This document shows positions 48,835 to 59,016 of a stretch of 64,000 bases of DNA, in pieces. The stretch's first letter is position 1, and each line of letters begins with the position of its first letter. The position numbers and the translations under genes were made by a program. Source of the DNA: Betaproteobacteria bacterium (GTDB lineage: Bacteria; Pseudomonadota; Gammaproteobacteria; Burkholderiales; Burkholderiaceae_D); assembly GCA_025362735.1 (NCBI GenBank), contig JANYFL010000057.1:21042-85041 (forward strand). Direction: 5' to 3'. A model generated the notes under the pieces. It had not been told where the DNA came from. It searched no databases and saw only the letters and a program-made list of their open reading frames with translations.

Positions 48835-50238
48835 TTGAAAACCATACCTATACTATTTTTATTGGCATTTTTTCCAGTTGCTGCGGGAGCCACTGAGTTT
48901 AATGGTGCCGTACTTAATCTTTGGTGGGCGCTACCTTTTGCCGGGATGCTTTTGTCGATTGCGTTGATGCCCTTGCTTGCAGCGCATTTCTGGCATCAAC
49001 ATTTTGGCAAGGTATCTTTGGCTTGGGCACTAAGCTTTCTCGGCCCATTTGCTTTGCAATTTGGGGTACCAGAAACACTTCATCAGCTGGCCCATACTTT
49101 ATTGCTCGAATACCTTCCTTTCATTGTGGTCCTGTTTACGCTGTTCACCATATCAGGCGGGATATGTGTTCGCGGAAACTTGCATGGGTCTCCGGCAATG
49201 AATACTTGTCTGTTGGCTATTGGAACAGGCTTAACCAGCATCATCGGTACGACAGGCGCAGCGATGTTATTGATTCGACCGTTGGTACGTGCCAATGACA
49301 ATCGTAAACACAAGATTCACACGATTATCTTTTTCATTTTTTTAGTGGGAAATGCTGGGGGAGCATTGACACCTTTGGGTGATCCGCCGCTGTTTCTGGG
49401 TTTTTTAAAGGGCGTCGATTTTTTCTGGACGACCCGACATATGCTCTTCCCGACGCTTTTTTTGTGTTTGACACTTCTTGCACTTTTTTATGCTCTGGAT
49501 TCCTGGTTCTATTACAAGGCAGGTGAAGAGCGGCCAGTGTATTTCGATCCCACGCCGGATAGCCGGGTGCATCTCATTGGAAAAATTAATTTCGCCCTGA
49601 TTGTCGGAGTAGTCAGTGCAGTTCTGATGAGTGGTTTGTGGAAGTCAGGTATATCGTGGGAGGTAATGGGTACGCAAATTGAATTGCAAAATCTTTTACG
49701 AGATGTCGTGCTGATTATTCTGGCCTTGGTATCGTTGATAGTGACTCCAAAACAGGCACGCGTTGGGAATGATTTCAACTGGGCCCCGATACTGGAAGTT
49801 GCCAAATTATTCATTGGTATTTTTGTCACGATCATCCCGGTCATTGCGATGCTGCATGCCGGGGAAGCGGGTGCATTGAGCGCGATTGAAGGCCTGGTCA
49901 CGCGGCCAGATGGCTCGCCTAATGATGCAATGTATTTTTGGCTGACCGGATTACTTTCCTCATTTCTGGACAATGCACCGACCTATCTGGTGTTCTTCAA
50001 TCTTGCGGGCGGAGATCCAAGCGCACTAATGCATCAGATCACGACGCTGGAGGCCATTTCATCCGGCGCCGTATTCATGGGGGCGATTACGTACATTGGC
50101 AATGCGCCCAACTTCATGATCAAGTCGATTGCTGAAAACAGCGGCATTCGCATGCCGTCTTTTTTCGGCTATATGGCCTGGTCGGTCACGATTCTGGTTC
50201 CGCTGTTCGTCGTGATGAGCTTGCTGTTTTATCGCTGA
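48835..50238 (+). CDS. Sodium/proton antiporter-like membrane protein (CitMHS_2 type)
   Basis: A 467-residue membrane protein with about 12 hydrophobic segments and a signal-like N-terminus (IPILFLLAFFPVAAGA). Repeated family motifs include TTGAAMLLIRPLVRAN, NAGGALTPLGDPPLFLGF and LDNAPTYLVFFNLAG, seen in NhaD/CitMHS-type ion transporters. The start is a TTG at 48835 without a clear ribosome-binding site, so the exact N-terminus is uncertain. Ion specificity cannot be read from the sequence. Confidence 0.82.
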   Translation: MKTIPILFLLAFFPVAAGATEFNGAVLNLWWALPFAGMLLSIALMPLLAAHFWHQHFGKVSLAWALSFLGPFALQFGVPETLHQLAHTLLLEYLPFIVVLFTLFTISGGICVRGNLHGSPAMNTCLLAIGTGLTSIIGTTGAAMLLIRPLVRANDNRKHKIHTIIFFIFLVGNAGGALTPLGDPPLFLGFLKGVDFFWTTRHMLFPTLFLCLTLLALFYALDSWFYYKAGEERPVYFDPTPDSRVHLIGKINFALIVGVVSAVLMSGLWKSGISWEVMGTQIELQNLLRDVVLIILALVSLIVTPKQARVGNDFNWAPILEVAKLFIGIFVTIIPVIAMLHAGEAGALSAIEGLVTRPDGSPNDAMYFWLTGLLSSFLDNAPTYLVFFNLAGGDPSALMHQITTLEAISSGAVFMGAITYIGNAPNFMIKSIAENSGIRMPSFFGYMAWSVTILVPLFVVMSLLFYR

Positions 50239-50263
50239 AGCATTGAAGCCGCCAAGCTAAACC

Positions 50264-51415
50264 TCAGCGATCATTCGACGACATTTCCGCTGCTATTTCA
50301 TTCCGCAGCCATTCATGAAAATGCTGCATGCCGTCTTCCATCGGTGATTGGTAGGGGCCAAATTCATTGACCTCGCGCTCCATCAGAACGCGGCGACCGG
50401 CATCCATGCGCAGGGCAATCTCATCATCCTCTTCGCAGGTTTCCATATAGGCCGCTTTCTCGGCCTTGACGAATTCAGGCTCGAACAGCGCGATTTCTTC
50501 GGGGTAATAGAACTCGACGATATTGGTTGTTTTTTGCGGACCGCGCGGAATCAAGGTTGAAATGACCAGGACGTGCGGATACCACTCGACCATGATGTTC
50601 GGATAGATGGTCAGCCAGATGGCACCTTGGGTGGGCATGGGATGCTCACGGCCCTGATTGAACTTCAATACTTGATCATGCCAGGCCTTGTATTTGGGCG
50701 TGCCCGGCTGCGAGAGGGCACTATTGATGCCGACGGTTTGCACACTGTAGTGCTGGCCGAATTCCCAGCGCAGATCGTCGCAGGTGACAAACTGACCAAG
50801 GCCGGGATGGAAAGGGCCAACGTGGTAATCCTCCAGATAAACTTCGATGAAAGTTTTCCAGTTGTAGTCACATTCATGCACGATGGCATGGTCAAACAAG
50901 TAGCCACTGAAATCAAAATCACCGCCTGGCGCAAAACGCGGGCTGAGGGCCGCTAATGAAGTGATACGCGTTTGCGCAGTCGCACCCGGTGCATCGAGCA
51001 ACAGGCCATTCCAGTTGGTCAGTGTGGCCTGACTCAGATTGAGGCAAGGCTTGTCTTCGAAATGAGGGGCGCCCAGTAGCTCGCCCTTCAGATCATAAGT
51101 CCAACGGTGCAACGGGCAAACGATATTTTCCGCGTAACCTCGGCCATTCATCATCAAAGCTTGGCGATGACGGCAGACGTTGGACAGCAACTCAATGCCT
51201 TCGGCATTCCGTACCAACATGCGGCCATCGCGTTCCTGCGGCAGGGTGTAATAGTTGCCCGCTTCGGGCACCATCAGTTCGTGGCCGACATAGCGCGGCG
51301 CAGGCTTGAACAGTTGTTTCAGCTCTTGCTGAAATTGTGTTTCGCTGTGATACCAGGAAACTGGCAACTGCGCGCTACTACGCGCGACTTTGAGGCGACT
51401 CCCCAGATCGGACAT
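50264..51415 (-). CDS. Rieske-type aromatic ring-hydroxylating oxygenase, alpha subunit
   Basis: A 383-residue oxygenase. The Rieske [2Fe-2S] ligands are CRHR (Cys81, His83) and CPLHRW (Cys100, His103). The mononuclear-iron ligands lie in EVYLEDYHVGPFH (His198, His203). No beta subunit or dedicated reductase is adjacent, so it probably uses general electron carriers. A gene like this beside xseB-ispA-dxs is common in Betaproteobacteria, so it is likely a core gene and not a pollutant-degrading cassette. Substrate unknown. Confidence 0.9.
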   Translation of the reverse strand: MSDLGSRLKVARSSAQLPVSWYHSETQFQQELKQLFKPAPRYVGHELMVPEAGNYYTLPQERDGRMLVRNAEGIELLSNVCRHRQALMMNGRGYAENIVCPLHRWTYDLKGELLGAPHFEDKPCLNLSQATLTNWNGLLLDAPGATAQTRITSLAALSPRFAPGGDFDFSGYLFDHAIVHECDYNWKTFIEVYLEDYHVGPFHPGLGQFVTCDDLRWEFGQHYSVQTVGINSALSQPGTPKYKAWHDQVLKFNQGREHPMPTQGAIWLTIYPNIMVEWYPHVLVISTLIPRGPQKTTNIVEFYYPEEIALFEPEFVKAEKAAYMETCEEDDEIALRMDAGRRVLMEREVNEFGPYQSPMEDGMQHFHEWLRNEIAAEMSSNDR

Positions 51416-51596
51416 CCCAACCCTCCCCGAAATAATGCTCGAAAGCGAATCAGCGACATCGCAAAGTGAGTGCGAAGTTGCAAGGTGAAAGGCGCGAATT
51501 GTACCCGAAAATCACTCTCAGACGATGGTGGCAGGACATAACCAAAAGGCTTTCCGCTCGAAGAACGGGTAATCGCTTAAAATTGCGGGTGAAATG

Positions 51597-51612
51597 ACCG
51601 GCGCCCGCCGGT
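51597..51612 (+). repeat. Hairpin just before xseB
   Basis: ACCGGC, loop GCCC, GCCGGT, followed by TTTAT. It is terminator-like in form and lies between two candidate xseB starts (ATG 51594 and GTG 51627), which favours the downstream start or an RNA control. Confidence 0.45.
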
Positions 51613-51626
51613 TTTATGGGGAATTC

Positions 51627-51914
51627 GTGTCCAAAGCCAAACAAAACCACACTGCCAACAACGACATCAGCGCTGAAATCAAGGCCCTGTCATTCGAGGA
51701 AGCCATGCGCGAACTCGATGCCATTGTGGATCAGATGGAAGACGGGCGACTCGGGCTGGAGCAGTCTTTGGCGGCCTATAAGCGCGGAGCTGAGCTGGTC
51801 AAACATTGTCAGGCCACTCTCGAAGCGGTTCGCCAACAGGTGCAAGTTCTGGATGGCGAAGTGGTCAAGCCCTTGGATCACTTGCCTGAAACCCCTTCCT
51901 CGAATCAAGTTTGA
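51627..51914 (+). CDS. xseB: Exodeoxyribonuclease VII small subunit
   Basis: A 95-residue helical protein that binds XseA to form exonuclease VII. The segment LSFEEAMRELDAIVDQMEDGRLGLEQ is diagnostic. GTG 51627 gives the usual family length and has GGGGAA upstream; ATG 51594 would add 11 residues across a GC-rich hairpin. ispA follows 20 bases later. xseA is not in the window. Confidence 0.9.
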   Translation: MSKAKQNHTANNDISAEIKALSFEEAMRELDAIVDQMEDGRLGLEQSLAAYKRGAELVKHCQATLEAVRQQVQVLDGEVVKPLDHLPETPSSNQV

Positions 51915-51934
51915 ACTGACTGCAGATACTCAGC

Positions 51935-52846
51935 ATGTCCGCGAATAGGAAGCGAATGCCAGAAGCAAGCGGATTGCCTGAATGGACACAGGGCGTATTG
52001 CAACAAGTTGAGGATGCGCTTGATCTTGCGTTGCCTTCGGTGACTGAAGCACCACAGCGCCTGCATGAAGCGATGCGTTACGCCGTTCTGCAGGGGGGAA
52101 AGAGAGTGCGCCCTTTGTTGGCCTTTGCCGCCGGAGAAATCACAGGCGCACCTGCTGATCGATTGTGTGCCGCTGCAGTGGCAGTCGAGCTTATTCACGC
52201 GTATTCGCTGGTGCATGATGATCTGCCCTGTATGGACGATGATGTTTTGCGTCGAGGTAAACCTACCGTGCATGTGGCATTCGATGAAGCGACGGCGCTG
52301 TTGGTCGGCGATGCTTTGCAGTCCCTGGCTTTTGAAGTGCTCACTCAATCGATGGCTGGTGAAAATGCACTGGCCCAAGTGCGGCTTTTGGCCGAAGCCA
52401 GCGGTTCGCGCGGCATGGCGGGCGGGCAGGCCATTGACCTGGCCAGTGTTGGCCGGATGTTGACGCGGGAGCAACTGGAGCAGATGCATCGGGCCAAGAC
52501 CGGCGCCTTGCTGCGTGCGGCAGTGTTGCTCGGCGCGATGAGTGGATCCTCAATGAGTGAGACGGATCAGGCGAGCCTGGAGACTTACGCCCGTGCGATT
52601 GGCCTGGCGTTTCAGGTGGTGGATGACATCCTTGATGTAGAGACGGATACTGCCCAATTGGGCAAGACCGCCGGTAAGGATGCGCAACAGAACAAGCCGA
52701 CCTATGTTTCCTTGCTCGGACTCGATGCATCCAAACAGCTGGCCGAAACTTTGCGGCTAGAGGCGCTAGAGGCTGTCGCAGCTTTTGGTGAGCGGGCCTT
52801 GCGATTGACTCAACTGGCTGACTTGATTGTGCTCAGAAAACACTGA
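51935..52846 (+). CDS. ispA: Farnesyl diphosphate synthase
   Basis: A 303-residue polyprenyl synthase that condenses IPP with DMAPP and GPP. The first aspartate-rich motif is in VHDDLPCMDDD and the second in VVDDILDVE; GGKRVRP is the substrate-binding site. ATG 51935 is used, with ATG 51956 possible. dxs, the first enzyme of the same pathway, follows 52 bases later. Confidence 0.95.
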   Translation: MSANRKRMPEASGLPEWTQGVLQQVEDALDLALPSVTEAPQRLHEAMRYAVLQGGKRVRPLLAFAAGEITGAPADRLCAAAVAVELIHAYSLVHDDLPCMDDDVLRRGKPTVHVAFDEATALLVGDALQSLAFEVLTQSMAGENALAQVRLLAEASGSRGMAGGQAIDLASVGRMLTREQLEQMHRAKTGALLRAAVLLGAMSGSSMSETDQASLETYARAIGLAFQVVDDILDVETDTAQLGKTAGKDAQQNKPTYVSLLGLDASKQLAETLRLEALEAVAAFGERALRLTQLADLIVLRKH

Positions 52847-52898
52847 CATTGCGCGTCAACAGACCTGAGGCACTGAAAAGAATAAAATACGACCCTCC

Positions 52899-54869
52899 AT
52901 GAGCGATTCATCGAACAATTTACTGAAAACCATCAACAGTCCGGCTGACCTGCGCCGACTGGATCGTCATCAGCTGCACAGCTTGGCGGTTGAGCTGCGT
53001 GCTTTTGTATTGGAGTCCGTTGCAAAGACTGGAGGTCACCTCTCGTCCAATCTGGGTACGGTCGAATTGACGATTGCCTTGCATCATGTTTTCAACACGC
53101 CTTATGACCGCATCGTCTGGGATGTGGGCCATCAAACCTATCCGCACAAGATCCTGACGGGGCGGCGCGAGCGCATGCCATCCCTGCGACAACTCGATGG
53201 CCTCTCCGGCTTTCCCAAGCGCGATGAGTCCGAATACGACAGCTTTGGCACGGCGCATTCATCTACAAGCATCTCCGCTGCTTTGGGCATGGCCGTCGCC
53301 GCAAAGCAGAAAAAAGAACAACGCCACAGCATCGCCGTGATTGGCGATGGTGCGATGTCGGCCGGCATGGCCTTCGAGGCACTGAACAATGCCGGCGTGA
53401 TGCACGACATCAATCTGCTGGTAATTTTGAACGACAACGACATGTCGATCTCGCCGCCGGTGGGTGCCCTCAATCGCTATCTGGCGCGCCTGATGTCCGG
53501 CCAGTTCTATGCGGCTGCCAAACAGGTCGGGCGCAGCGTGCTCGGCGTTGCACCACCCTTGTTAGAGCTTGCAAAAAAAATCGAAGAACACGCTAAAGGC
53601 ATGGTCGTGCCCGCAACGCTATTCGAGGAATTCGGCTTCAATTACATCGGCCCGATTGATGGCCATGATCTGGAATCGCTGATCCCGACCTTGCATAACA
53701 TCAAGGCCTTGCGCGGCCCGCAGTTTTTGCATGTGGTGACGAAAAAGGGTCAGGGTTACAAATTGGCCGAGGCTGATCCTGTGCTGTATCACGGAGCGGT
53801 TAAATTCGACCCGGCGATTGGCATCAAGCCTGCGTCAGTTCCGGCGAAAAAGGCCTATACACAGATATTTGGTGAATGGTTGTGTGATATGGCGACGGCT
53901 GACAAACGCCTGGTCGGCATCACGCCAGCGATGCGTGAAGGCTCAGGCATGGTCGAGTTTGAAAAGCGTTTTCCCGGACGTTACTTCGATGTTGGTATTG
54001 CCGAGCAGCATGCGGTGACCTTCGCCGCCGGCTTGGCCTGTGAAGGTCAGAAGCCCGTGGTGGCCATCTATTCCACCTTCTTGCAGAGGGCCTACGACCA
54101 GTTGATCCATGACGTGGCCTTGCAGAATCTCGACGTGACGTTTGCGCTGGATCGCGCGGGTCTGGTCGGCGCGGACGGCGCAACCCATGCCGGCAACTAC
54201 GACATCGCCTATTTGCGCTGCATCCCGAACATGGTAGTGATGGCCGCTTCAGATGAAAATGAATGCCGCCAGATGCTGACCACCGCATTTAACTATCCCG
54301 GCCCGGCTTCGGTGCGCTATCCACGCGGATCGGGCATCGGTGCGGCTATTGATACTGCTCTGAACGAATTACCTTTGGGCAAGGGGGAAGTGCGCCGTGA
54401 ATCGACCGCAAGCGGCACTGCCCCGCGTATTGCCATTTGTGCTTTCGGCAGCATGGTTGCGCCGAGTTTGGCTGCTGCTGAAGAGCTGAATGCCACTCTG
54501 GCCAATATGCGTTTTATCAAGCCGATTGATAGCGAACTGCTCCGGCACCTGGCCGAGCGCCATGATTCCATCGTAACCGTCGAAGAGGGCGCCATCATGG
54601 GCGGTGCCGGGTCGGCCTGTGCTGAAGCACTTTCAGCCATGGGCATCACCAAACCACTCTTGCATTTGGGCCTGCCAGACCAATTTATTGACCATGGCGA
54701 TCCAGCAAAGTTACTGGAGCGTTGTGGGTTGGATGCGAAAGGGATTGCGGCATCCATCCAGACTCGTTTTTTAACTCCCATTGACCCATCGGCATCTCTT
54801 GACGAGCCGATTGACCACCAGCAGGAACCCCGTCTGGTGGTCAACAATGGAACACTGAATCGTAGATAA
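52899..54869 (+). CDS. dxs: 1-deoxy-D-xylulose-5-phosphate synthase
   Basis: A 656-residue TPP enzyme that joins pyruvate and glyceraldehyde 3-phosphate in the MEP pathway. The TPP-binding region [18 protein letters not shown] and the transketolase segment [14 protein letters not shown] are present. The C-terminus runs about 30 residues beyond the usual end (from [16 protein letters not shown]), and this tail has no known function. Confidence 0.96.
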   Translation: MSDSSNNLLKTINSPADLRRLDRHQLHSLAVELRAFVLESVAKTGGHLSSNLGTVELTIALHHVFNTPYDRIVWDVGHQTYPHKILTGRRERMPSLRQLDGLSGFPKRDESEYDSFGTAHSSTSISAALGMAVAAKQKKEQRHSIAVIGDGAMSAGMAFEALNNAGVMHDINLLVILNDNDMSISPPVGALNRYLARLMSGQFYAAAKQVGRSVLGVAPPLLELAKKIEEHAKGMVVPATLFEEFGFNYIGPIDGHDLESLIPTLHNIKALRGPQFLHVVTKKGQGYKLAEADPVLYHGAVKFDPAIGIKPASVPAKKAYTQIFGEWLCDMATADKRLVGITPAMREGSGMVEFEKRFPGRYFDVGIAEQHAVTFAAGLACEGQKPVVAIYSTFLQRAYDQLIHDVALQNLDVTFALDRAGLVGADGATHAGNYDIAYLRCIPNMVVMAASDENECRQMLTTAFNYPGPASVRYPRGSGIGAAIDTALNELPLGKGEVRRESTASGTAPRIAICAFGSMVAPSLAAAEELNATLANMRFIKPIDSELLRHLAERHDSIVTVEEGAIMGGAGSACAEALSAMGITKPLLHLGLPDQFIDHGDPAKLLERCGLDAKGIAASIQTRFLTPIDPSASLDEPIDHQQEPRLVVNNGTLNRR

Positions 54870-54911
54870 CCAATTAACTGAATACGGAACCCGCTGTGAC
54901 GGGTCGTGACC

Positions 54912-55745
54912 ATGAACGCACCAGACTCATTCAAGTCCACTGATTTGCTGAAACCCGATACGGCTTTGCCCGATATACAGGGAACGGAGGACTTGCGGCA
55001 TCTCGCTATTCAGCGCGTCGGCATTCGCGGCGTCCGTCACCCGCTGCTCGTGAAGACGGAGTCAGGAACCGCACAACCGACCGTCGGCACTTGGAGTCTC
55101 GACGTGCATCTGCCCGAAACAAAAAAGGGCACGCACATGTCGCGTTTTATTGCTTTGCTGGAAGATCACAGCGAGGCGCTCGACGTTCCGGTTTTTCGTC
55201 AGATGCTGGCGGAGATGGTGCAAAAGCTGAATGCCGAATCCGGTCGCATCGAAGTGACCTATCCCTATTTCATCCGCAAGGCTGCGCCGGTTTCAGGAGT
55301 CACCAGTTTGCTTGATTATCAGATCACTCTGGTCGGACAGATTGATCTGGCGAATAAGGAACAGCCTACCAAGGTGATGCTGACCATTCAAGCGCCAGTC
55401 ACCAGCTTGTGCCCCTGCTCGAAAGAGATTTCCGAGTACGGCGCGCACAATCAGCGCTCGCATGTCACCATTCAAGTGGAGTTGAAGGGCGAACTTTCGG
55501 TCGAAGAATTAGTAAGAATCGCCGAAGACGAAGCTTCATGCGAACTCTATGGTCTGCTCAAGCGTCCCGATGAGAAGTACGTCACCGAACGTGCTTACGA
55601 CAATCCAAAATTTGTCGAAGATCTGGTGCGCGATGTGGTCAACCGTGTCAGCAAGGATGAGCGTGTGGGTCATTACGTGGTCGAAGTGGAGAACTTCGAG
55701 TCGATTCACAACCACAGTGCTTATGCGCGCATTGAGCGCGCATAG
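54912..55745 (+). CDS. folE2: GTP cyclohydrolase FolE2 (type IB)
   Basis: A 277-residue enzyme for the first step of folate synthesis, converting GTP to dihydroneopterin triphosphate. The metal-binding Cys is in [20 protein letters not shown], and VRHPLLVK and the C-terminal [10 protein letters not shown] fit the family. FolE2 can work with metals other than zinc. ATG 54912 is preferred to GTG 54906. It ends the xseB-ispA-dxs-folE2 run. Confidence 0.95.
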   Translation: MNAPDSFKSTDLLKPDTALPDIQGTEDLRHLAIQRVGIRGVRHPLLVKTESGTAQPTVGTWSLDVHLPETKKGTHMSRFIALLEDHSEALDVPVFRQMLAEMVQKLNAESGRIEVTYPYFIRKAAPVSGVTSLLDYQITLVGQIDLANKEQPTKVMLTIQAPVTSLCPCSKEISEYGAHNQRSHVTIQVELKGELSVEELVRIAEDEASCELYGLLKRPDEKYVTERAYDNPKFVEDLVRDVVNRVSKDERVGHYVVEVENFESIHNHSAYARIERA

Positions 55746-55753
55746 AGACCGAG

Positions 55754-56419
55754 TTAAAGCCGCTTGGCTAACACCATGTTGTTGCCGCTCTGAGTCATTT
55801 CAATCCGGCTCAGAAAGCTCATGCCGAGCAGGGCGTTCCCACCAAGCCCATTTTCCATCACGCCCGCTTCAACGTTGTTGACCTGGATGTTGCCAACCGT
55901 AACGCTGCTGAGGGTGATGCGGTAATACGTTACTTGACCGTTGGCCGTATTGGTTAGGCTGGGACGGCCTTCCTTATAGCGGATACCGAGCCGGTTGGCT
56001 TCGGCGGCCGATAACATCACCAGGCTGGCACCGGTATCAATCAGGAAGGAAATGCCTCCCCCGTTGATTGAACCCTGTGTGGTGAAGTGTCCATTGGGAT
56101 TGGCCGACAGCATCGTGGTGTTTAAATCGGGGCTGGACTGACTTGAGCCCGATACTTGCTGAGCAGCCAGATACTGGCCCATACGCAGGGTCTCCCGTCG
56201 GCCCTGAATCAGAAATGTGGCGTTGTCTTGTGTAGTGCCCAGCAGCCGGATACCGTTGATTTCGTTTTCGGTCGTGATGGTGCGGGGGCTGCCCCCATCA
56301 ATACTGACCACCGCTTTCCCTGGGAAAAGGCCGACCACGTTCAAAGAAGTCGCGCCCGCATCCAGGTTTAGGCTGAGCGTGAACAACAAAATCGTGACAG
56401 TGGGATGGCGTTGGAACAT
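55754..56419 (-). CDS. Retropepsin-like aspartic protease family protein, copy 1
   Basis: A 221-residue exported protein. A signal-like hydrophobic start is followed by LNVVGLFPGKAVVSIDGGSPRT, then a single-lobe aspartic-protease domain with FLIDTGASLVMLSA (DTGA) and, near the end, ALLGMSFLSRIEM. Such clan-AA proteins need a dimer for activity. ATG 56419 is chosen; the longer frame runs into a REP repeat. A close paralog lies just upstream at 56693-57352. Confidence 0.82.
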   Translation of the reverse strand: MFQRHPTVTILLFTLSLNLDAGATSLNVVGLFPGKAVVSIDGGSPRTITTENEINGIRLLGTTQDNATFLIQGRRETLRMGQYLAAQQVSGSSQSSPDLNTTMLSANPNGHFTTQGSINGGGISFLIDTGASLVMLSAAEANRLGIRYKEGRPSLTNTANGQVTYYRITLSSVTVGNIQVNNVEAGVMENGLGGNALLGMSFLSRIEMTQSGNNMVLAKRL

Positions 56420-56526
56420 GACGGCAAATGAACAGAGCAATGCCAGTTCATCGGCGCCCGAGGGGAATTCTTGAGCTTCCTTCCCTTCAACGGGTGGGAC
56501 TGAGCCTGGTTCAATAGGAAAACTCT

Positions 56527-56626
56527 CGTCGCCCCTGCGAAGGCAGGGGCCCAGTGCCTTACGTTTGTGCGAGCAATTTCGTAACACCAGTAAAGTCGCT
56601 GGGCCCCTACCTTCGCAGGGGCGACG
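56527..56626. repeat. REP pair (BIME-like) between the protease genes
   Basis: Two 28-base arms, CGTCGCCCCTGCGAAGGCAG... at 56527-56554 and its reverse complement at 56599-56626, differ at one base and are 44 bases apart. Each arm has its own hairpin (GCCCCTGC, GAAG, GCAGGGGC in the left arm). Such paired palindromes are typical of extragenic REP/BIME elements and can stop or stabilise transcripts. Confidence 0.85.
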
Positions 56627-56692
56627 GAAATAAGTACGTCTTGGTTCGCTTATTGGTCTATCGCCGAGCGCAGGCGAATCTTGGCGGAATGC

Positions 56693-57352
56693 TTAAAAAC
56701 GCTTGGTCAGTACCATGTTGGCGCCGTCTCGCGTGATTTCAGTACGGCTAAGAAAACTCATGCCGAGCAAAGCAGTGCCCGTCATACCGGACTCCTGCAC
56801 AGCAGCCTGTACATTGTTAAGTTCGACATCCCCCACTTTGACGGTATTGAGTACGACTTGGTAGTAAGGCACTTGCCCATTAGCTGTATTGGCGATGCCG
56901 ACCTGTCCTTTTTTGTAATCGATCCCAAGGCGTCGTGCCTCCGCCGCAGAAAGCACGATCAAGGTCGCGCCGGTATCAACCATGAAACTGATACTCCCGC
57001 CATTCACAAAGCCTTGGGTCGTGTAATGACCATTTGAGTTGGCCGTCAAGGTTGTGCTCGTCCGGCCCGAACTGGAGCTCCCGGCATAGTATTGCCCAAT
57101 GCTCAGGGTCTGGCGCTTGCCATCAATCAGGAATGTAGCGCTATCGCCGGTAGTCGAGATTAATTTCACACCGGATATTTCCTGATCGGCCGACATGGTG
57201 CGCGGTGAGCCGCCCCCAATACTGACCACTGCTTTACCAGGAAACAGACCCACCACATTGACCGAGGCGGCATGGACGGACGAGAAAATCCCGGTAAGAA
57301 TGCAGCCGAGTAAAGCTGTTTTGTTCAGATAACGGATCAAAGTCGAGAGCAT
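56693..57352 (-). CDS. Retropepsin-like aspartic protease family protein, copy 2
   Basis: A 219-residue paralog of copy 1. Signal peptide (TALLGCILTGIFSSVHAAS), then the same N-terminal block NVVGLFPGKAVVSIGGGSPRT and the protease motif FMVDTGATLIVLSA with ALLGMSFLSRTEI near the end. Both copies keep the DTGA motif. It is the first gene of the pair on this strand. The start at 57352 is close to the yajQ gene's end (33 bases). Confidence 0.85.
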   Translation of the reverse strand: MLSTLIRYLNKTALLGCILTGIFSSVHAASVNVVGLFPGKAVVSIGGGSPRTMSADQEISGVKLISTTGDSATFLIDGKRQTLSIGQYYAGSSSSGRTSTTLTANSNGHYTTQGFVNGGSISFMVDTGATLIVLSAAEARRLGIDYKKGQVGIANTANGQVPYYQVVLNTVKVGDVELNNVQAAVQESGMTGTALLGMSFLSRTEITRDGANMVLTKRF

Positions 57353-57385
57353 GAGCGAAAAGGAATTGCTTGGTTGTGTTTCGGT

Positions 57386-57871
57386 TCAATCCCGAAAATT
57401 ATTGAATTCCAGAGGAGATTCCGTGATTGATTTACGCAACAGGGCGATGGCAGCCTGCAGGTCGTCGCGCTTGGCGCCGGTGACCCGCACGGCATCCCCC
57501 TGAATGCTGGCCTGGACCTTGATCTTGCTATCCTTGATCTGACGCACGATTTTCTTGGCCAGGTCGGATTCGATACCCTTCTTCACTTTGATGACCTGCT
57601 TGACCTTGTCGCCACCAATTTTTTCGACCTTGCCCAGATCCAGAAAACGGATATCCACGTTGCGCTTGGTCAGCTTGGCGTTAAGGATGTCGCGCACCTG
57701 ACTGAGCTGGAAATCGGAATCGGCATAAGCCGTGAGGTCCTGTTCTTTCAATTCGATACGCGCGTCCGAACCCTTGAAATCAAAGCGCGTCGTAATTTCC
57801 TTGTTGGACTGGTCGAGTGCATTGCGCACTTCGACCATATTGGCTTCAGAAACGGTGTCAAAGGAAGGCAT
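57386..57871 (-). CDS. yajQ: YajQ-family nucleotide-binding protein
   Basis: A 161-residue protein ([21 protein letters not shown]) with two ferredoxin-like halves. Homologs in Xanthomonas bind cyclic di-GMP; whether this one does is not shown by the sequence. It is divergent from murB. Confidence 0.94.
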   Translation of the reverse strand: MPSFDTVSEANMVEVRNALDQSNKEITTRFDFKGSDARIELKEQDLTAYADSDFQLSQVRDILNAKLTKRNVDIRFLDLGKVEKIGGDKVKQVIKVKKGIESDLAKKIVRQIKDSKIKVQASIQGDAVRVTGAKRDDLQAAIALLRKSITESPLEFNNFRD

Positions 57872-57914
57872 TGATAGGTGCGATCAAGTAAGGAAGAGAG
57901 CGAAGTTTAGTCGA

Positions 57915-57920
57915 TATAAT
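57915..57920 (+). promoter_or_regulatory. -10 box before murB
   Basis: A perfect TATAAT lies 16 bases before the candidate TTG start of murB; no good -35 is seen at the usual distance. A transcript starting about 7 bases downstream of it would have a very short leader. Confidence 0.5.
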
Positions 57921-57936
57921 CGCCGCACTCCATAGC

Positions 57937-58995
57937 TTGCCCTCTTATTCATCTGCACGTCCAGCCACTTTGAATTTCGATCTCCAGCGGAATGTGTCTC
58001 TGAAGCGTTTCAATACCTTTGGGGTTGAAGCGCTTGCGCGCCATTTCGTACGCATCGATTCGATGGCACAGCTAGCTGAACTGCGCGCCCATCCGCTTTG
58101 GAGCGAGGGGCCAAGGCTGATTATTGGGGGCGGTAGCAATCTGCTCCTGACCAGGGACTTTGAGGGGCTGGTTGTTCAGATCGCAATCACCGGACGAGAC
58201 TTGGCCAGAGTGGAAGACTCTGACTGGGTCGTACAGGCCGGAGCAGGTGAGAACTGGGACAGTTTTGTGCGCTGGACGCTGGCCTCAGGTTGGCCAGGAC
58301 TGGAGAATCTGGCTCTGATTCCTGGCAGCGTCGGTGCTGCGCCGATCCAGAATATTGGTGCCTATGGCGTCGAGTTGAAAGACCGTTTTGATGCGTTGGA
58401 GGGAATGGACGTAGAGACCGGCCAGGTCGTTACCCTGAATAAGGAGCAATGCCGTTTCGGCTATCGCGACAGCATTTTCAAGGGTGATTTGAAAAGCCGG
58501 ATCGTCATCACCGGGATTCGTTTCCGACTACCCAAGAACTGGCAAGCCGTTCTCGACTATGGGGATATTCGCAGCGAGCTGACGCAACGCCATTTGACCC
58601 AGCCTTCGGCCCAGGATGTAGCCGATATCGTCACTGCAATCCGTCGTGCCAAACTGCCTGATCCAGCGGTGATCGGGAATGCAGGGAGTTTTTTCAAGAA
58701 TCCGGTGGTTTTAGCGGAGCAGCATTCTTTGCTGAAAACCCATCATCCAGGATTGGTCAGTTACTCTCAGCCTGATGGTGGGTTCAAGCTTGCAGCAGCA
58801 TGGCTGATTGATCAATGCGGCTGGAAAGGCCGGTCACTGGATGGTCGGGCTGCCGTACATGATCGGCAAGCGCTGGTTCTGGTTAACCGGGGTGGTGCGA
58901 GTGGGGCCGATATTCTGGCACTCGCGCATGCAGTCCAGGACAATGTCCGGCAACGATTCGAGGTTGAGCTTGAACCGGAACCGGTGATTGTTTAG
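57937..58995 (+). CDS. murB: UDP-N-acetylenolpyruvoylglucosamine reductase
   Basis: A 352-residue FAD enzyme making UDP-N-acetylmuramate for the cell wall. FAD-binding IGGGSNLLLTRDFEG, the segment GYRDSIFK, the catalytic Ser in GNAGSFFKNP and the terminal Glu-rich EVELEPEPVIV are present. No ATG is available near the N-terminus, so the start is TTG at 57937 or TTG at 57970; neither has a clear ribosome-binding site. Confidence 0.95.
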   Translation: MPSYSSARPATLNFDLQRNVSLKRFNTFGVEALARHFVRIDSMAQLAELRAHPLWSEGPRLIIGGGSNLLLTRDFEGLVVQIAITGRDLARVEDSDWVVQAGAGENWDSFVRWTLASGWPGLENLALIPGSVGAAPIQNIGAYGVELKDRFDALEGMDVETGQVVTLNKEQCRFGYRDSIFKGDLKSRIVITGIRFRLPKNWQAVLDYGDIRSELTQRHLTQPSAQDVADIVTAIRRAKLPDPAVIGNAGSFFKNPVVLAEQHSLLKTHHPGLVSYSQPDGGFKLAAAWLIDQCGWKGRSLDGRAAVHDRQALVLVNRGGASGADILALAHAVQDNVRQRFEVELEPEPVIV

Positions 58996-59016
58996 GTACA
59001 ACACGTACTAAAAACA

